Assembly (NCBI GenBank): GCA_023430065.1
Contig: JAEZCG010000056.1
Span: forward strand, 1 to 38,526
Direction of reading: 5' to 3'
From: Pseudomonadota bacterium
GTDB taxonomy: Bacteria; Pseudomonadota; Gammaproteobacteria; Burkholderiales; SHXO01
DNA: 38,526 nucleotides
Shown: positions 23,973-31,413 of the stretch, piece after piece
How the letters are laid out: every line of letters begins with the position of its first letter
Numbering within the stretch: the first letter of the stretch is position 1
Notes under the pieces: generated by a model
The model's input: only the letters and a program-made list of their open reading frames with translations
The model's database searches: none
What the model was told of the DNA's origin: nothing
Position numbers and translations under genes: made by a program

Positions 23973-24857
23973 TCACTGCTCGCCCATCTCGACGGCCCGC
24001 ATCGTCGCGCGCACGTCGGAAGGGCTGGCCAGTTCGCCGCCGGCGTTGCCGATCGCGTCCGCTGCCATCTTCACCCACTCCAGGTTGCTGCGGGTGGAGC
24101 CGAACGGCGCATCCTCCAGGCCAACGCGTACGTGGCCGCCTTCGGCCACCGTGCGCGGAATCAGCGGCAGCACGTCCACCGCCAGGCCGCTGAGCATCCA
24201 CTGGGCGCCAGGCGCCACCTGGTCCAGCAGGTTCAGGTACGCGGTCAGGCCGTAGTCCTCGGGCGGGAAGCCGAAGGTGAAGCCGGAGGAGAACATCAGC
24301 CGGTAGATCGGCGCGGGGCAGCTGCAACGCCAGTGCAGCGTCGCGCCCAGGCGCATGAAACCGGGTTCGTAGATGGCGTAGGCGGGATGAAAGCGGTGGC
24401 GGCGCGCCAGGCCGAGGACGTGCCGCAGGTGCTCCTCGGTGTTCGCGTACACGAAGCCGTTGCGATCCTCGCGCAGATCGTCGTAGAGCGCCATGTTGCA
24501 GGAGCCCGGGTCGACCGCGGCCCACTCCAGCAGGCTGCGCCGCGCCAGTTCCTCGACGTGCGCATATCGCTCCTGCGGGCTGCCCTCGTGGCTGAAGGGC
24601 AGCGTGGGATAGACGATGGCGTCGCACTGGGAGCGGATGCCGGTGATGATGGCGGCGTAGAGCTCCGGGTCGTCCTTCTGCCTGCCCGTGGCGACGTCGT
24701 AGGGATGCAGGTGGATGATCGCGGCGCCGGCTTTCGCGCAGTCGACCGCCTCGGCCACGATCTCGTCGATCGCGATCGGCATCCGCGGTTGCTTCTTGCG
24801 GCCCCACGCACCGTTGACGGCGACCTCGAGCCAGGTCTTGCGGTTCTCGTCGTTCAT
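23973..24857 (-). CDS. Beta-keto acid cleavage enzyme (BKACE, DUF849)
   Basis: 294 residues from ATG 24857. LEVAVNGAWGRKKQPRMPI and AKAGAAIIHLHPYDVATGRQ carry the metal-binding H-x-H on strand 2. Later come YEPGFMRLG and GGHVRVGLEDAP, matching the BKACE C-terminal Glu motif. The family condenses a beta-keto acid with acetyl-CoA (Zn-dependent) to give acetoacetate plus a CoA ester. Most members read HxHxRD; here the motif is HLHPYD, so the residue contacting the substrate carboxylate differs and the substrate may be unusual. It lies 26 bp after the fumarylpyruvate hydrolase gene and 58 bp before pdxA2, in one transcription unit by spacing. Confidence 0.88.
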   Translation of the reverse strand: MNDENRKTWLEVAVNGAWGRKKQPRMPIAIDEIVAEAVDCAKAGAAIIHLHPYDVATGRQKDDPELYAAIITGIRSQCDAIVYPTLPFSHEGSPQERYAHVEELARRSLLEWAAVDPGSCNMALYDDLREDRNGFVYANTEEHLRHVLGLARRHRFHPAYAIYEPGFMRLGATLHWRCSCPAPIYRLMFSSGFTFGFPPEDYGLTAYLNLLDQVAPGAQWMLSGLAVDVLPLIPRTVAEGGHVRVGLEDAPFGSTRSNLEWVKMAADAIGNAGGELASPSDVRATMRAVEMGEQ

Positions 24858-24883
24858 GGTTCCAGCCTGTTGCCCCGTCCGGA

Positions 24884-25576
24884 TCAGACGAGCTTGACCC
24901 TGAGTTCCGTCAGCCCCTGAATGCCGCCGACCAGCACGTCGCCCTGCTTCACGGCGCCCACCCCCGCCGGCGTGCCGGTGAAGATCAGGTCTCCCGGCTG
25001 CAGACGGTAGTACTGGGAGAGGAAGGCAATGGTGTCGGGCACGCTCCAGATCATGTCGGACAGATCCTGCGACTGGCGCAGTTCTCCATTGACGCTCAAC
25101 GTGATCGCGCCGGAGGAGTGATGGCCGTGGCTGGCGACGGGATAGATGGCCGAGATCGGCGCCGATTCGTCGAAGGCCTTGCCGAAATCCCACGGACGCC
25201 CCGCATCCTTGGCTTCCTGCTGCAGGTCGCGCCGCGTCATGTCCAGGCCGACGGCGTAGCCGTAGACGTGCTCGAGTGCGCGCGCGGCCGGGATGTTCGC
25301 CCCTCCTCGGTGAATCGCCACCACCAGTTCGATCTCGTGATGCAGATTACTGGTGCCCGGCGGGTAGTGCATGTCGGCGCCGTCGGTGACGACGGCATCG
25401 GCCGGCTTGCAGAAGAAGAACGGCGGCTCCTTGTCCGGATCCTTGCCCATCTCGCGCGCGTGCGCTGCGTAGTTGCGGCCCACGCAATAGATGCGGCGCA
25501 CCGGAAAGCGGCCCTTGTGCCCGAACACGGGAACGGAAGCGACCGGGGGCACCTCGATGACGAACGATTCAGCCAT
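24884..25576 (-). CDS. Fumarylacetoacetate hydrolase family, probable fumarylpyruvate hydrolase
   Basis: 230 residues from ATG 25576 with AGAGGAG upstream; the frame continues to 25750 through repeat DNA and is not coding there. FAH signature: IYCVGRNYAAHAREMG, PFFFCKPADAV, and the metal triad in HHEIELVVAIH (Glu-x-Glu) and VGLDMTRRDLQQEAK (Asp), plus IFTGTPAGVGAV. Enzymes of this short single-domain type (NagK) split fumarylpyruvate to fumarate and pyruvate, the last step of the gentisate route. Gentisate dioxygenase is encoded two genes upstream, which supports this over acylpyruvate hydrolase. The cytoplasmic location fits. Confidence 0.9.
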   Translation of the reverse strand: MAESFVIEVPPVASVPVFGHKGRFPVRRIYCVGRNYAAHAREMGKDPDKEPPFFFCKPADAVVTDGADMHYPPGTSNLHHEIELVVAIHRGGANIPAARALEHVYGYAVGLDMTRRDLQQEAKDAGRPWDFGKAFDESAPISAIYPVASHGHHSSGAITLSVNGELRQSQDLSDMIWSVPDTIAFLSQYYRLQPGDLIFTGTPAGVGAVKQGDVLVGGIQGLTELRVKLV

Positions 25577-25612
25577 GCCTGCGCGGCTCCTCTGATGTTT
25601 CAAATCCAACGC

Positions 25613-25640
25613 CAAACGCAAAGAACGAAAGAACGCAAAG
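25613..25640. repeat. Short AAGAACG-type tandem repeat remnant
   Basis: Tandem units AACGCAAAG/AACGAAAG in the gap between the FAH and 174-aa protein genes. A related purine-rich stretch (GAACAAGAAGAACGC) near 25735-25750 forms the last codons of the 174-aa protein. The style resembles the interspersed elements at 5895 and 27334 but is a different unit. The rest of the gap (25641-25730) shows no gene. Confidence 0.5.
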
Positions 25641-25730
25641 ATCAGCGAAGGAAACTGCGGCGGTTGCGTGTCCCTGCATCCTTCGCGCACGTTGCAGTCT
25701 TCACGCTCTCGGTGTCGAAAGCTGTTGCGG

Positions 25731-26255
25731 TCAGAACAAGAAGAACGCATTGCGAACGATGCCCAGCGGCCAGCGTCCGGAAGCGAACAGCCGATATTTT
25801 CTCATGAACAGGTGCCCCGCCCCCTGCCCTGCCAGGCACGCGAGCGTAGCGGTGTGCAGCGCCATGGACGCGGCACCGGACGCGGCGCGCACCAGCGCGG
25901 CATCGACGCCACCGTCGCGCTGCGCCGCGTCTGCCGCCGCTGCATGGATCATTTCCGCCGCCGCCCCGGTGACGGCGCTGAGGCGCTCGAGCAGTGCGGC
26001 CTGGCCCAGGCGCGCGCCGGCCCTCCCCATTAGATGTGCGCGCTCGGCCTCCTCGCGCGTCCACCATTGCGTGTCCCAGCCCGGATCGTGCGCGATCCCG
26101 GCTGCCTCTCGCCAGCCCATGACGACGTGCAACGGCAACTCGTCGTGGCCCAGCGCTGCCAGATAAGCGGCCGCGTGGCGGCGGTCCGACGGCGTGAGCG
26201 GGAGGCCCAGGCCGGCGAACCAAGCGACATTCGCGAGGCCGGGCAACCGATGCAT
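25731..26255 (-). CDS. Unknown 174-aa protein in the gentisate operon
   Basis: ATG 26255 shares one base with the stop of gentisate dioxygenase (TGATG), so it is translationally coupled. I do not recognise the family. The protein is mostly alpha-helical, Ala-rich and soluble: residues 1-60 include WFAGLGLPLTPSDRRHAAAYLAALG, then DPGWDTQWWTREEAERAHLMGRA, a long Ala-rich helical region, and a basic C-terminus (FMRKYRLFASGRWPLGIVR). Acidic Asp/Glu with Trp around residue 60 could form a ligand site. Sandwiched between the dioxygenase and the hydrolase, it occupies the place where a maleylpyruvate isomerase would be expected, but it shows no GST or DinB-type motifs. The last residues NAFFLF come from repeat-like DNA. 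Confidence 0.75.
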   Translation of the reverse strand: MHRLPGLANVAWFAGLGLPLTPSDRRHAAAYLAALGHDELPLHVVMGWREAAGIAHDPGWDTQWWTREEAERAHLMGRAGARLGQAALLERLSAVTGAAAEMIHAAAADAAQRDGGVDAALVRAASGAASMALHTATLACLAGQGAGHLFMRKYRLFASGRWPLGIVRNAFFLF

Positions 26256-27298
26256 CACGCCGCCAACAGTTCCTCGCGCCACACCCCCATCGCCCGCTGC
26301 ACCGGACGGTCGGAGAAGCTGAACAGCACGGTCTCGCGATCGGCCTGCAGGCGGCACTCGGTCCAGGCCGGCACCACGAAGGTGTCGCGCGCGGAGAACG
26401 AGAATGCTTGCCCGGCGATGTGCACCGCCCCTGCGCCCTCGATGGCGTGGAACACCGTGCCATCCGTCGCGCGATAGCCGACCCCGGAGAACCGCGCTGG
26501 AAGCAGTTGCACGAAAGCAGCCATGGTGGGCATGACCGGACCGCCGGTCGCAGGATTGATGAACTGCATCTTGTAGCCGTGCGCGCAATGGGGCGAACCG
26601 TCGTGCGAGACCCGGCGCAGCGAGTCGCGCGTGCGGTCGTACGGATAGGCGAACACCGGCGAGGCCGGTGCGCTCGGTTCGTAGTCGACCGGCAGCAGGT
26701 TGTTGCCGTAGCGGGCGAGCGCATCGCCTTCGGCACGCGCCACGCGCTGCACTGCCCGCGTGCCGTTCTCCGCGAAGCCGCAGTCGAAGAAACGGATCAG
26801 CGGGATGTCGAGGCCGTCGAGCCACACCACCGGCTCCGCGGCGTCGCTGCCATGATCATGCCAGGTCCAAGAGGGCGTGATGATGAAATCGCCCGGGTGC
26901 ATGGTTGCCCGTTCACCCTCGACTGCGGTGTAGGCGCCGCTGCCCTCGACGATCAGCCGCAACGCCGACTGCGTGTGGCGATGGCTGGGCGCCACCTCGC
27001 CGGGAAGGATGAGCTGGAGGCCGGCGTAGAGCGATTGCGTGATCGCCGACGAGCCCGGCATGCCGGGATTCTCCAGGATGAGCACGCGTCGCACCGCTTC
27101 GGCCGCACTGATCAGCGTCCCCGACTGCATGAGCCACGGCCACACCTCCTCGTAACGCCACAGCGCCGGGACGCAGGGCGAGTTCGGCCGCTCGGGCACC
27201 AGGGCGGCGAGCGACTCCCACAGCGGGGTCATGTGTTTCGCCGCGATCTGCTCGTAGTACGCAGCGCGCGCCGCACGGGGGTCGACAGGCTGGATCAT
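26255..27298 (-). CDS. Gentisate 1,2-dioxygenase
   Basis: 347 residues from ATG 27298 (AGAGGG upstream), the normal length. Bicupin architecture: the N-terminal cupin contains LILPGEVAPSHRHTQSALRLIVEG with the HxH iron ligands and the distal His in TPSWTWHDHGSD. The C-terminal cupin (GTVFHAIEGAGAVHIAG) is degenerate, as usual. The Fe(II) enzyme opens gentisate between C1 and C2 to maleylpyruvate. It is the first gene after the repeat element that separates it from the di-iron oxygenase gene, and it is coupled to the unknown 174-aa gene. Salicylate-type and 1-hydroxy-2-naphthoate dioxygenases belong to the same family and are the main alternatives. Confidence 0.92.
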   Translation of the reverse strand: MIQPVDPRAARAAYYEQIAAKHMTPLWESLAALVPERPNSPCVPALWRYEEVWPWLMQSGTLISAAEAVRRVLILENPGMPGSSAITQSLYAGLQLILPGEVAPSHRHTQSALRLIVEGSGAYTAVEGERATMHPGDFIITPSWTWHDHGSDAAEPVVWLDGLDIPLIRFFDCGFAENGTRAVQRVARAEGDALARYGNNLLPVDYEPSAPASPVFAYPYDRTRDSLRRVSHDGSPHCAHGYKMQFINPATGGPVMPTMAAFVQLLPARFSGVGYRATDGTVFHAIEGAGAVHIAGQAFSFSARDTFVVPAWTECRLQADRETVLFSFSDRPVQRAMGVWREELLAA

Positions 27299-27333
27299 CT
27301 CGCTGCCCTCTTACTTGAATCGAACCTCATCCA

Positions 27334-27480
27334 CCACGAAGGTCACGCAGGCTCACGAAGAGCTTTCAACACCGAGGACACAGAGGATCACCGAGCGAGG
27401 CTGTCGATCTCTCCGCAGTTCCTCTTTCCGCCTCTGTGCCCTTGTGTTGAACGGTCTATGGTTCTTCGTGTTCTTCGTGG
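27334..27480. repeat. Nested inverted-repeat element, copy 2
   Basis: 147 bp bounded by CCACGAAGG (27334) and CTTCGTGG (ending 27480). Internal AACACCGAGG/ACACAGAGG units are opposed by CCTCTGTG and TTGTGTT (27430-27448). It has the same plan and units as the element at 5895-6089, with a shorter, different centre. It occupies the whole gap between the di-iron oxygenase and gentisate dioxygenase genes and may fold into a long hairpin in the transcript. Confidence 0.85.
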
Positions 27481-27500
27481 CGAACACATCGGCTCGACGC

Positions 27501-28199
27501 TCACAGAGCAGGCAGCCTCAACCCGAAGTCTTTCTCCACCAGCTCGGTCACGCGATTGGTGAAGTCGGCGCGCATCTCGTCGTTGGTCCGCTGTTTCAGC
27601 CGCCACTTCAGATAGATCTCGTTGTTCCTGGACTTGCTCGAGCCGAAGAACGCGGGTGTGATCGGGAAGTAGCGGTCGATGGCATCCTGCACTTCGGCGC
27701 CGCGTCCGGCCTGGATCAGTTCGAGGCAGAAGTCCCTGCCGAACTTGGCGTGGAACTTCTCCTCCGGCATGGTGATCCGGCCGAGGTTGCGCAGCGGCAC
27801 GAACGAACAGTGCAGCAGGTCCTCGACCTGCAGGATCTCGGCATAGTCCGCGATCGCCTTGATCACGCAGAACTCCGGCCAGGTACGCAGTTCGAACTCG
27901 AAAATGGACAGCGGCTTCTTGTTGGCGGGATCCATGCGCTCGGGCGCCACACCGATCTCCTCGGCCAAGGCACGGAAGCGCACGTGGTGGTGATACTCCT
28001 CCATCGCCACGCGGCAGGTGAGCCATTTCGCATAGGGCGTCGGCGCCAGCGCGATGGCGGGTTCATCGAACACCTGGGCGCCGTAGAGCTCGTTCACGGC
28101 ATGGCTGATCACGATCTTCTCCACCGCCGTGCGGTACTCCTCAGGCTGCGTCTTCAGATCGGCGGCGGACTTGACTTCCAGGATGGCGGAGTCGGACAA
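27501..28199 (-). CDS. PaaA-like di-iron oxygenase, single-subunit type
   Basis: 232 residues from TTG 28199. This start has GGAGAGG at ideal spacing and lies 11 bp after the SDR stop; the longer frame runs inside the SDR gene. The protein is ferritin-like with a full di-iron ligand set in four helices: E37 (NELYG), E67/E68 with H70/H71 (AMEEYHHH), E126 (QVEDLLH), and E147-x-x-H150 (EEKFH). It resembles PaaA, the catalytic subunit of phenylacetyl-CoA epoxidase, but is about 75 residues shorter and has no PaaC, PaaB or PaaD partner nearby. Together with the adjacent reductase and SDR it probably hydroxylates or epoxidises an aromatic acid or its CoA ester. The substrate is unknown. Confidence 0.8.
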   Translation of the reverse strand: MSDSAILEVKSAADLKTQPEEYRTAVEKIVISHAVNELYGAQVFDEPAIALAPTPYAKWLTCRVAMEEYHHHVRFRALAEEIGVAPERMDPANKKPLSIFEFELRTWPEFCVIKAIADYAEILQVEDLLHCSFVPLRNLGRITMPEEKFHAKFGRDFCLELIQAGRGAEVQDAIDRYFPITPAFFGSSKSRNNEIYLKWRLKQRTNDEMRADFTNRVTELVEKDFGLRLPAL

Positions 28200-28210
28200 G
28201 AGGGCCTCTC

Positions 28211-29137
28211 CTACAGCAAGGGTTCGGTATTGAATGCCTCGAGATCGCTGGTCAGATCGGTGAAGTGCTCGCCCATCTCGACACTCGCGAGACTGTCGAG
28301 TGCCTCGGGGGTGAGATGCTCGAGAGGCGGCACCACGATACGCGCGACGGGACGCGGCTGCGAAAACAGGAAGACCTCGCGACCGCGCACGCCGAACAGC
28401 TGACCGGTCACGCTGCAACCGGGCGCGCACAGCCAGCCGACCACGCGGGCCACGTAGTCGGCGGGGACGGTCAGGGCGCGCGCCTTGTATTGCGCCTGCG
28501 CCGCGTTCGCAGGATGGATGGACTCGGTCACGCGGGTGGCGGCGAAGGGCGCCAGCGCGTTGCAGTGGATGCCGGAACGTGCCATGTCCAGCGCCACCAC
28601 CCGTGTGAGCCCGACCAGTCCGGCCTTGCTGGAGGCATAGGCGGACTGGCCGAAATTGCCGTACAACCCCGCGGTCGAGACGACGTTGACGATGCGTCCC
28701 GGCGCGCGCCCCTGTTTCACCGCTTCGCGCATGATGGGGGTGGCGGCGGCCAGCAACGCGAAGGCGGCGGTGAGGTTGGTCTGCAGTACGCGCTCGAAAT
28801 CCTCACGGCCAGCCTTGAAGATGAAGGCATCGCGCAGAATCGCGGCATTGTTCACGACCACGTCGATGGCGCCGTACTCGCGCAGCGCGAGATCGACCAA
28901 CGCCTGTGCCGCATCCGGCTCCGCCACGTCCCCGGCGAAGGCGCGCGCCCCGATCGTGCGCGCCGCCGCCTCGACAAGACCGGGATCGGGGGTACGACCG
29001 CCGATGTCCACGCCGGCATCGGCCACGATCACCCGTGCACCCGCGCGCACGAACGTTTCCGCCACCGCGCGTCCGATCCCTCGTGCGCCACCGGTGACGA
29101 TCGCCACGCGATCCTTCAGATCGAAACCGCTGTTCAT
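28211..29137 (-). CDS. Short-chain dehydrogenase/reductase
   Basis: 308 residues from ATG 29137. Rossmann VAIVTGGARGIGRAVAETF binds NAD(P); NNAAIL follows; the catalytic triad is Ser in VNVVSTAG and Y-x3-K in SAYASSKAG. It has a C-terminal extension of about 60 residues (from VRGREVFLFSQPRP) ending HLTPEALDSLASVEMGEHF, as in the SDR domain of peroxisomal-type multifunctional enzymes and some diol dehydrogenases. It sits between the reductase (13 bp) and di-iron oxygenase (11 bp) genes, so it likely oxidises the product of that oxygenase, for example a dihydrodiol or hydroxyacyl-CoA (inference). Confidence 0.88.
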   Translation of the reverse strand: MNSGFDLKDRVAIVTGGARGIGRAVAETFVRAGARVIVADAGVDIGGRTPDPGLVEAAARTIGARAFAGDVAEPDAAQALVDLALREYGAIDVVVNNAAILRDAFIFKAGREDFERVLQTNLTAAFALLAAATPIMREAVKQGRAPGRIVNVVSTAGLYGNFGQSAYASSKAGLVGLTRVVALDMARSGIHCNALAPFAATRVTESIHPANAAQAQYKARALTVPADYVARVVGWLCAPGCSVTGQLFGVRGREVFLFSQPRPVARIVVPPLEHLTPEALDSLASVEMGEHFTDLTSDLEAFNTEPLL

Positions 29138-29150
29138 GGAAATCCCCGTT

Positions 29151-30179
29151 TCACAGTGCGTCCACCGGCTGAGGCGACACCGCACCGTAGAAGGCGTCAG
29201 CATGCACGTCGCGCGCCGCAACCCCGCGCGCGCGCAACACCTCGGCCGTGGCATCGACCATCGCCGGCGGTCCGGCCAGATAGGCTTGGAATCCGGTGAG
29301 GTCGGCGAAATCCTCCCCGACCGCATCGGCCACCATGCCCGACCGGCGCCTTGCGCCGGCCCTGCCGGCGGAGAGCACGACGTGCACGCGCAGATTGGGA
29401 TGGTCGCCCTGCCAGGCGCACAGCTCGGCCTCGCCGTAGACGTCGCGCTCCTCGCGCACACCGAGGTATAGATGGATGGGATCGCGCAGGCCGGCGTGCA
29501 ATGCAGCGCGCACGATGGAGCGGATCGGGGCGAGTCCGGTCCCTCCGGCCACCGCCAGGACGGCCCCGGCGTGGCGCTCGCGCAGATAGGACGTGCCGAA
29601 TGGCCCGCTGACGCGCACCGCATCGCCCAGGCGCAGCCGGTCTCGAATCTGTCCGCTGACGCCGCCGGGCAGCACGCGCACGTGGAATTCCAACCCGGGC
29701 TCGAAGGGCGCGTTGGCCATCGAATAGTCGCGCGGTGCATCCGGCGCGAACGCGAACTGCAGCTTGGCGTACTGCCCGGCGGAGAAGGTGAACGGCCCCC
29801 CCGACTCGATCTCGAGGCGCAAGCGCAGTACGTCGTGCGTGAGTGCCTCCAGCGCGCTCACGCGACACTGCATCACGCGCGAGGGATGCATGACGAACTC
29901 CTCGGCATCGAGGCGGCGGACCCGCACGTCGCCCCACACCTGCGTGCGACAGGCGAGCACGAGGCCGCGCGCGCGCTCGGCCGGCGACAGCGCGTGCTCG
30001 GAGTATTCCAGCTCGAAAATTTCGCCGGAAACCCACTCGCACTTGCACGCGCCGCAATTGCCCGCCTGGCAGCTGTAGGGAAATCCCACCCCGTTACGCA
30101 GCAGCGCATCGAGGATGGTCTCGCCGTCCTGCGCGTCCACCGGCTGGGCGTCCCCGTCGACGAGGATGCAGTGGTTCAT
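29151..30179 (-). CDS. 2Fe-2S/FAD/NAD(P)H oxygenase reductase
   Basis: 342 residues from ATG 30179. An N-terminal plant-type ferredoxin domain (residues 1-95) has FPYSCQAGNCGACKCEW giving C-x4-C-x2-C and the fourth Cys in VLACRTQ. Then comes a ferredoxin-reductase-type FAD domain with DYSMAN, and an NAD domain with VAGGTGLAPIRSIV. This order is that of NagAa, BenC, XylA and toluene monooxygenase reductases; PaaE has the opposite order with the ferredoxin C-terminal. It feeds electrons from NAD(P)H to a cytoplasmic oxygenase, most likely the di-iron protein two genes downstream. First gene of the operon; its promoter region holds the MarR operator. Confidence 0.92.
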   Translation of the reverse strand: MNHCILVDGDAQPVDAQDGETILDALLRNGVGFPYSCQAGNCGACKCEWVSGEIFELEYSEHALSPAERARGLVLACRTQVWGDVRVRRLDAEEFVMHPSRVMQCRVSALEALTHDVLRLRLEIESGGPFTFSAGQYAKLQFAFAPDAPRDYSMANAPFEPGLEFHVRVLPGGVSGQIRDRLRLGDAVRVSGPFGTSYLRERHAGAVLAVAGGTGLAPIRSIVRAALHAGLRDPIHLYLGVREERDVYGEAELCAWQGDHPNLRVHVVLSAGRAGARRRSGMVADAVGEDFADLTGFQAYLAGPPAMVDATAEVLRARGVAARDVHADAFYGAVSPQPVDAL

Positions 30180-30251
30180 GTCGAAGCGGCACGCGGCGCC
30201 GTCCTTCCCGGCACCGTCTGGTTTAGATAGGATGCGGCCATGGTACGCCAA

Positions 30252-30269
30252 TTGTTGGACGTCCAACAA
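30252..30269. promoter_or_regulatory. Perfect 18-bp palindrome, probable MarR operator
   Basis: TTGTTGGAC followed by its exact reverse complement GTCCAACAA. It lies between the divergent marR-type gene (start 30352) and the reductase gene (start 30179). On the minus strand TTGGCG (30251-30246) and TATCTA (30229-30224), 16 nt apart, could be the operon promoter, placing the palindrome directly against the -35. Size and symmetry fit MarR-family sites. Confidence 0.7.
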
Positions 30270-30351
30270 AGTGCCGGCGAGCAGCGCATCGTCCCGCACC
30301 GGTCGCCGCCCTGAGGGCGGGACGCGCGCACGCGCGTCCGCCGGCCTGGGC

Positions 30352-30774
30352 ATGTTGCCGACCCTGCTCGGCTACCGCCTGCGCCTGGCGCAGCGCGCGG
30401 TGTTCGCCGATTTCCAGGCCAGCATCGGACAGTCCGGCGTCTCGCCCGGGCTGTTCGGCGTGCTGGTCATCATCGAGGCCAACCCGGGTCTGAAGCAGAC
30501 CGAGCTCGCCAATGCCGCCCTGCTCGACCGCTCGAGCGTGGTGCCGGTGCTTGGCAAGCTCGAGGCGCGCGGGCTGGTCGCGCGCCGCGCGCCGCCCGAC
30601 GATCGCCGGGTGAAGGGGCTGTGGCTCACCGCCGAGGGCGGTGCGCTGCTGCGCCGGCTCAAGCGCCGCGTGCTGGCGCACGAGCGGCGGCTCACCGCGG
30701 GGCTGCGCGAGCGGGAGCGCGCCCAGCTGTTCGATCTGCTCGAACGGCTGGCCTGTGTGGGTCAGCGCACCTGA
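30352..30774 (+). CDS. MarR-family transcriptional regulator
   Basis: 140 residues from ATG 30352, chosen because the longer frame (to 30115 or 30238) would place the coding sequence over the operator and into the reductase gene. MLPTLLGYRLRLAQRAVFADF is the dimerisation helix; QTELANAALLDRSSVVPVLGKLEARGLVARRAPPDDRRVKGLWLT in parts is the winged helix-turn-helix with the DDRR wing; the C-terminal RLLERL helix closes the dimer. MarR regulators of this kind repress aromatic catabolic operons until a phenolic or CoA-thioester ligand binds. Divergent placement beside the reductase-SDR-oxygenase operon indicates local control and autoregulation. Confidence 0.9.
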   Translation: MLPTLLGYRLRLAQRAVFADFQASIGQSGVSPGLFGVLVIIEANPGLKQTELANAALLDRSSVVPVLGKLEARGLVARRAPPDDRRVKGLWLTAEGGALLRRLKRRVLAHERRLTAGLRERERAQLFDLLERLACVGQRT

Positions 30775-30804
30775 GCGCGTCCATCCGCCTCTACCGCATC
30801 GAGC

Positions 30805-30821
30805 TCCGGCGCAGCGCCGGA
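30805..30821. terminator. Hairpin between convergent marR and arfB genes
   Basis: TCCGGCGC-A-GCGCCGGA is a perfect inverted repeat in the 55-bp gap between two converging genes. It has no T-tract, so termination is plausible but not certain. Confidence 0.35.
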
Positions 30822-30829
30822 TCTGGCGA

Positions 30830-31258
30830 TCAGGCCTCGTCACGGGCGCGGCGGGCACGCTTGACCTCGCCGCGCGCGCGCTTGTCGCGCAAACGTCTCT
30901 CGCGCATGGCGGCGCTCGGCCGCGTCGCCTTGCGCGCCTTGGGCGGCACGGCCGCCTGGCGCAACAGCTCGAACAGCCGAGCGCGCGCATCGTCCCGATT
31001 GCGTGCCTGCGTTCGGTAGCGATGGGCCTCGATCAGGATCACGCCGTCGGCGTTCATGCGCCGCCCGGCGAGCCGGCGGAGCCGTTCCCGGATCGGGTCG
31101 TTCAGTCCGGGCGATCTGGCGGCATCGAACCTTAGCTGCACCGCAGAAGCCACTTTGTTGACATTCTGCCCGCCCGGTCCCGGTGCGCGCTGAAAGCTCT
31201 CCGACAACTCGTCTTCACCGATGACGAGCCCCTCCGCTACGGCAAGCGTCCTGCTCAT
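30830..31258 (-). CDS. arfB: Alternative ribosome-rescue factor ArfB (peptidyl-tRNA hydrolase)
   Basis: 142 residues from ATG 31258; the extension to 31357 is the promoter region of the next gene. The release-factor-like domain has RAPGPGGQNVNKVASAVQL in which GGQ (29-31) attacks the peptidyl-tRNA ester. The C-terminal 40 residues are very basic (MRERRLRDKRARGEVKRARRAR) and, as in E. coli YaeJ, would enter the empty mRNA channel of stalled ribosomes. It lacks the codon-recognition domains of RF1/RF2. Monocistronic. Confidence 0.94.
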   Translation of the reverse strand: MSRTLAVAEGLVIGEDELSESFQRAPGPGGQNVNKVASAVQLRFDAARSPGLNDPIRERLRRLAGRRMNADGVILIEAHRYRTQARNRDDARARLFELLRQAAVPPKARKATRPSAAMRERRLRDKRARGEVKRARRARDEA

Positions 31259-31305
31259 GGCGCGCCCACCCCAGCGGACGCAGTGCAGCCGGGCGATCCG
31301 ATTAC

Positions 31306-31318
31306 GTTGCGTCGCAAC
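31306..31318. promoter_or_regulatory. Inverted repeat upstream of the PQQ dehydrogenase gene
   Basis: GTTGCG-T-CGCAAC, a perfect 13-bp interrupted palindrome about 75 nt upstream of the likely promoter. It may be an activator or repressor site. Confidence 0.35.
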
Positions 31319-31384
31319 ATCGACATTATCGGAAAACTGCCGACAAAACATGGACAAAGCGGTTCGATTCGCACTGGCTCACAG

Positions 31385-31413
31385 TTGCAAAGCATATCGA
31401 TCAAGGATAAATT
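31385..31413 (+). promoter_or_regulatory. Possible sigma70 promoter of the PQQ dehydrogenase gene
   Basis: TTGCAA and TAAATT separated by 17 nt, each matching four of six consensus bases. It would give a leader of about 135 nt before ATG 31555. The rest of the 297-bp gap shows no gene. Confidence 0.35.
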
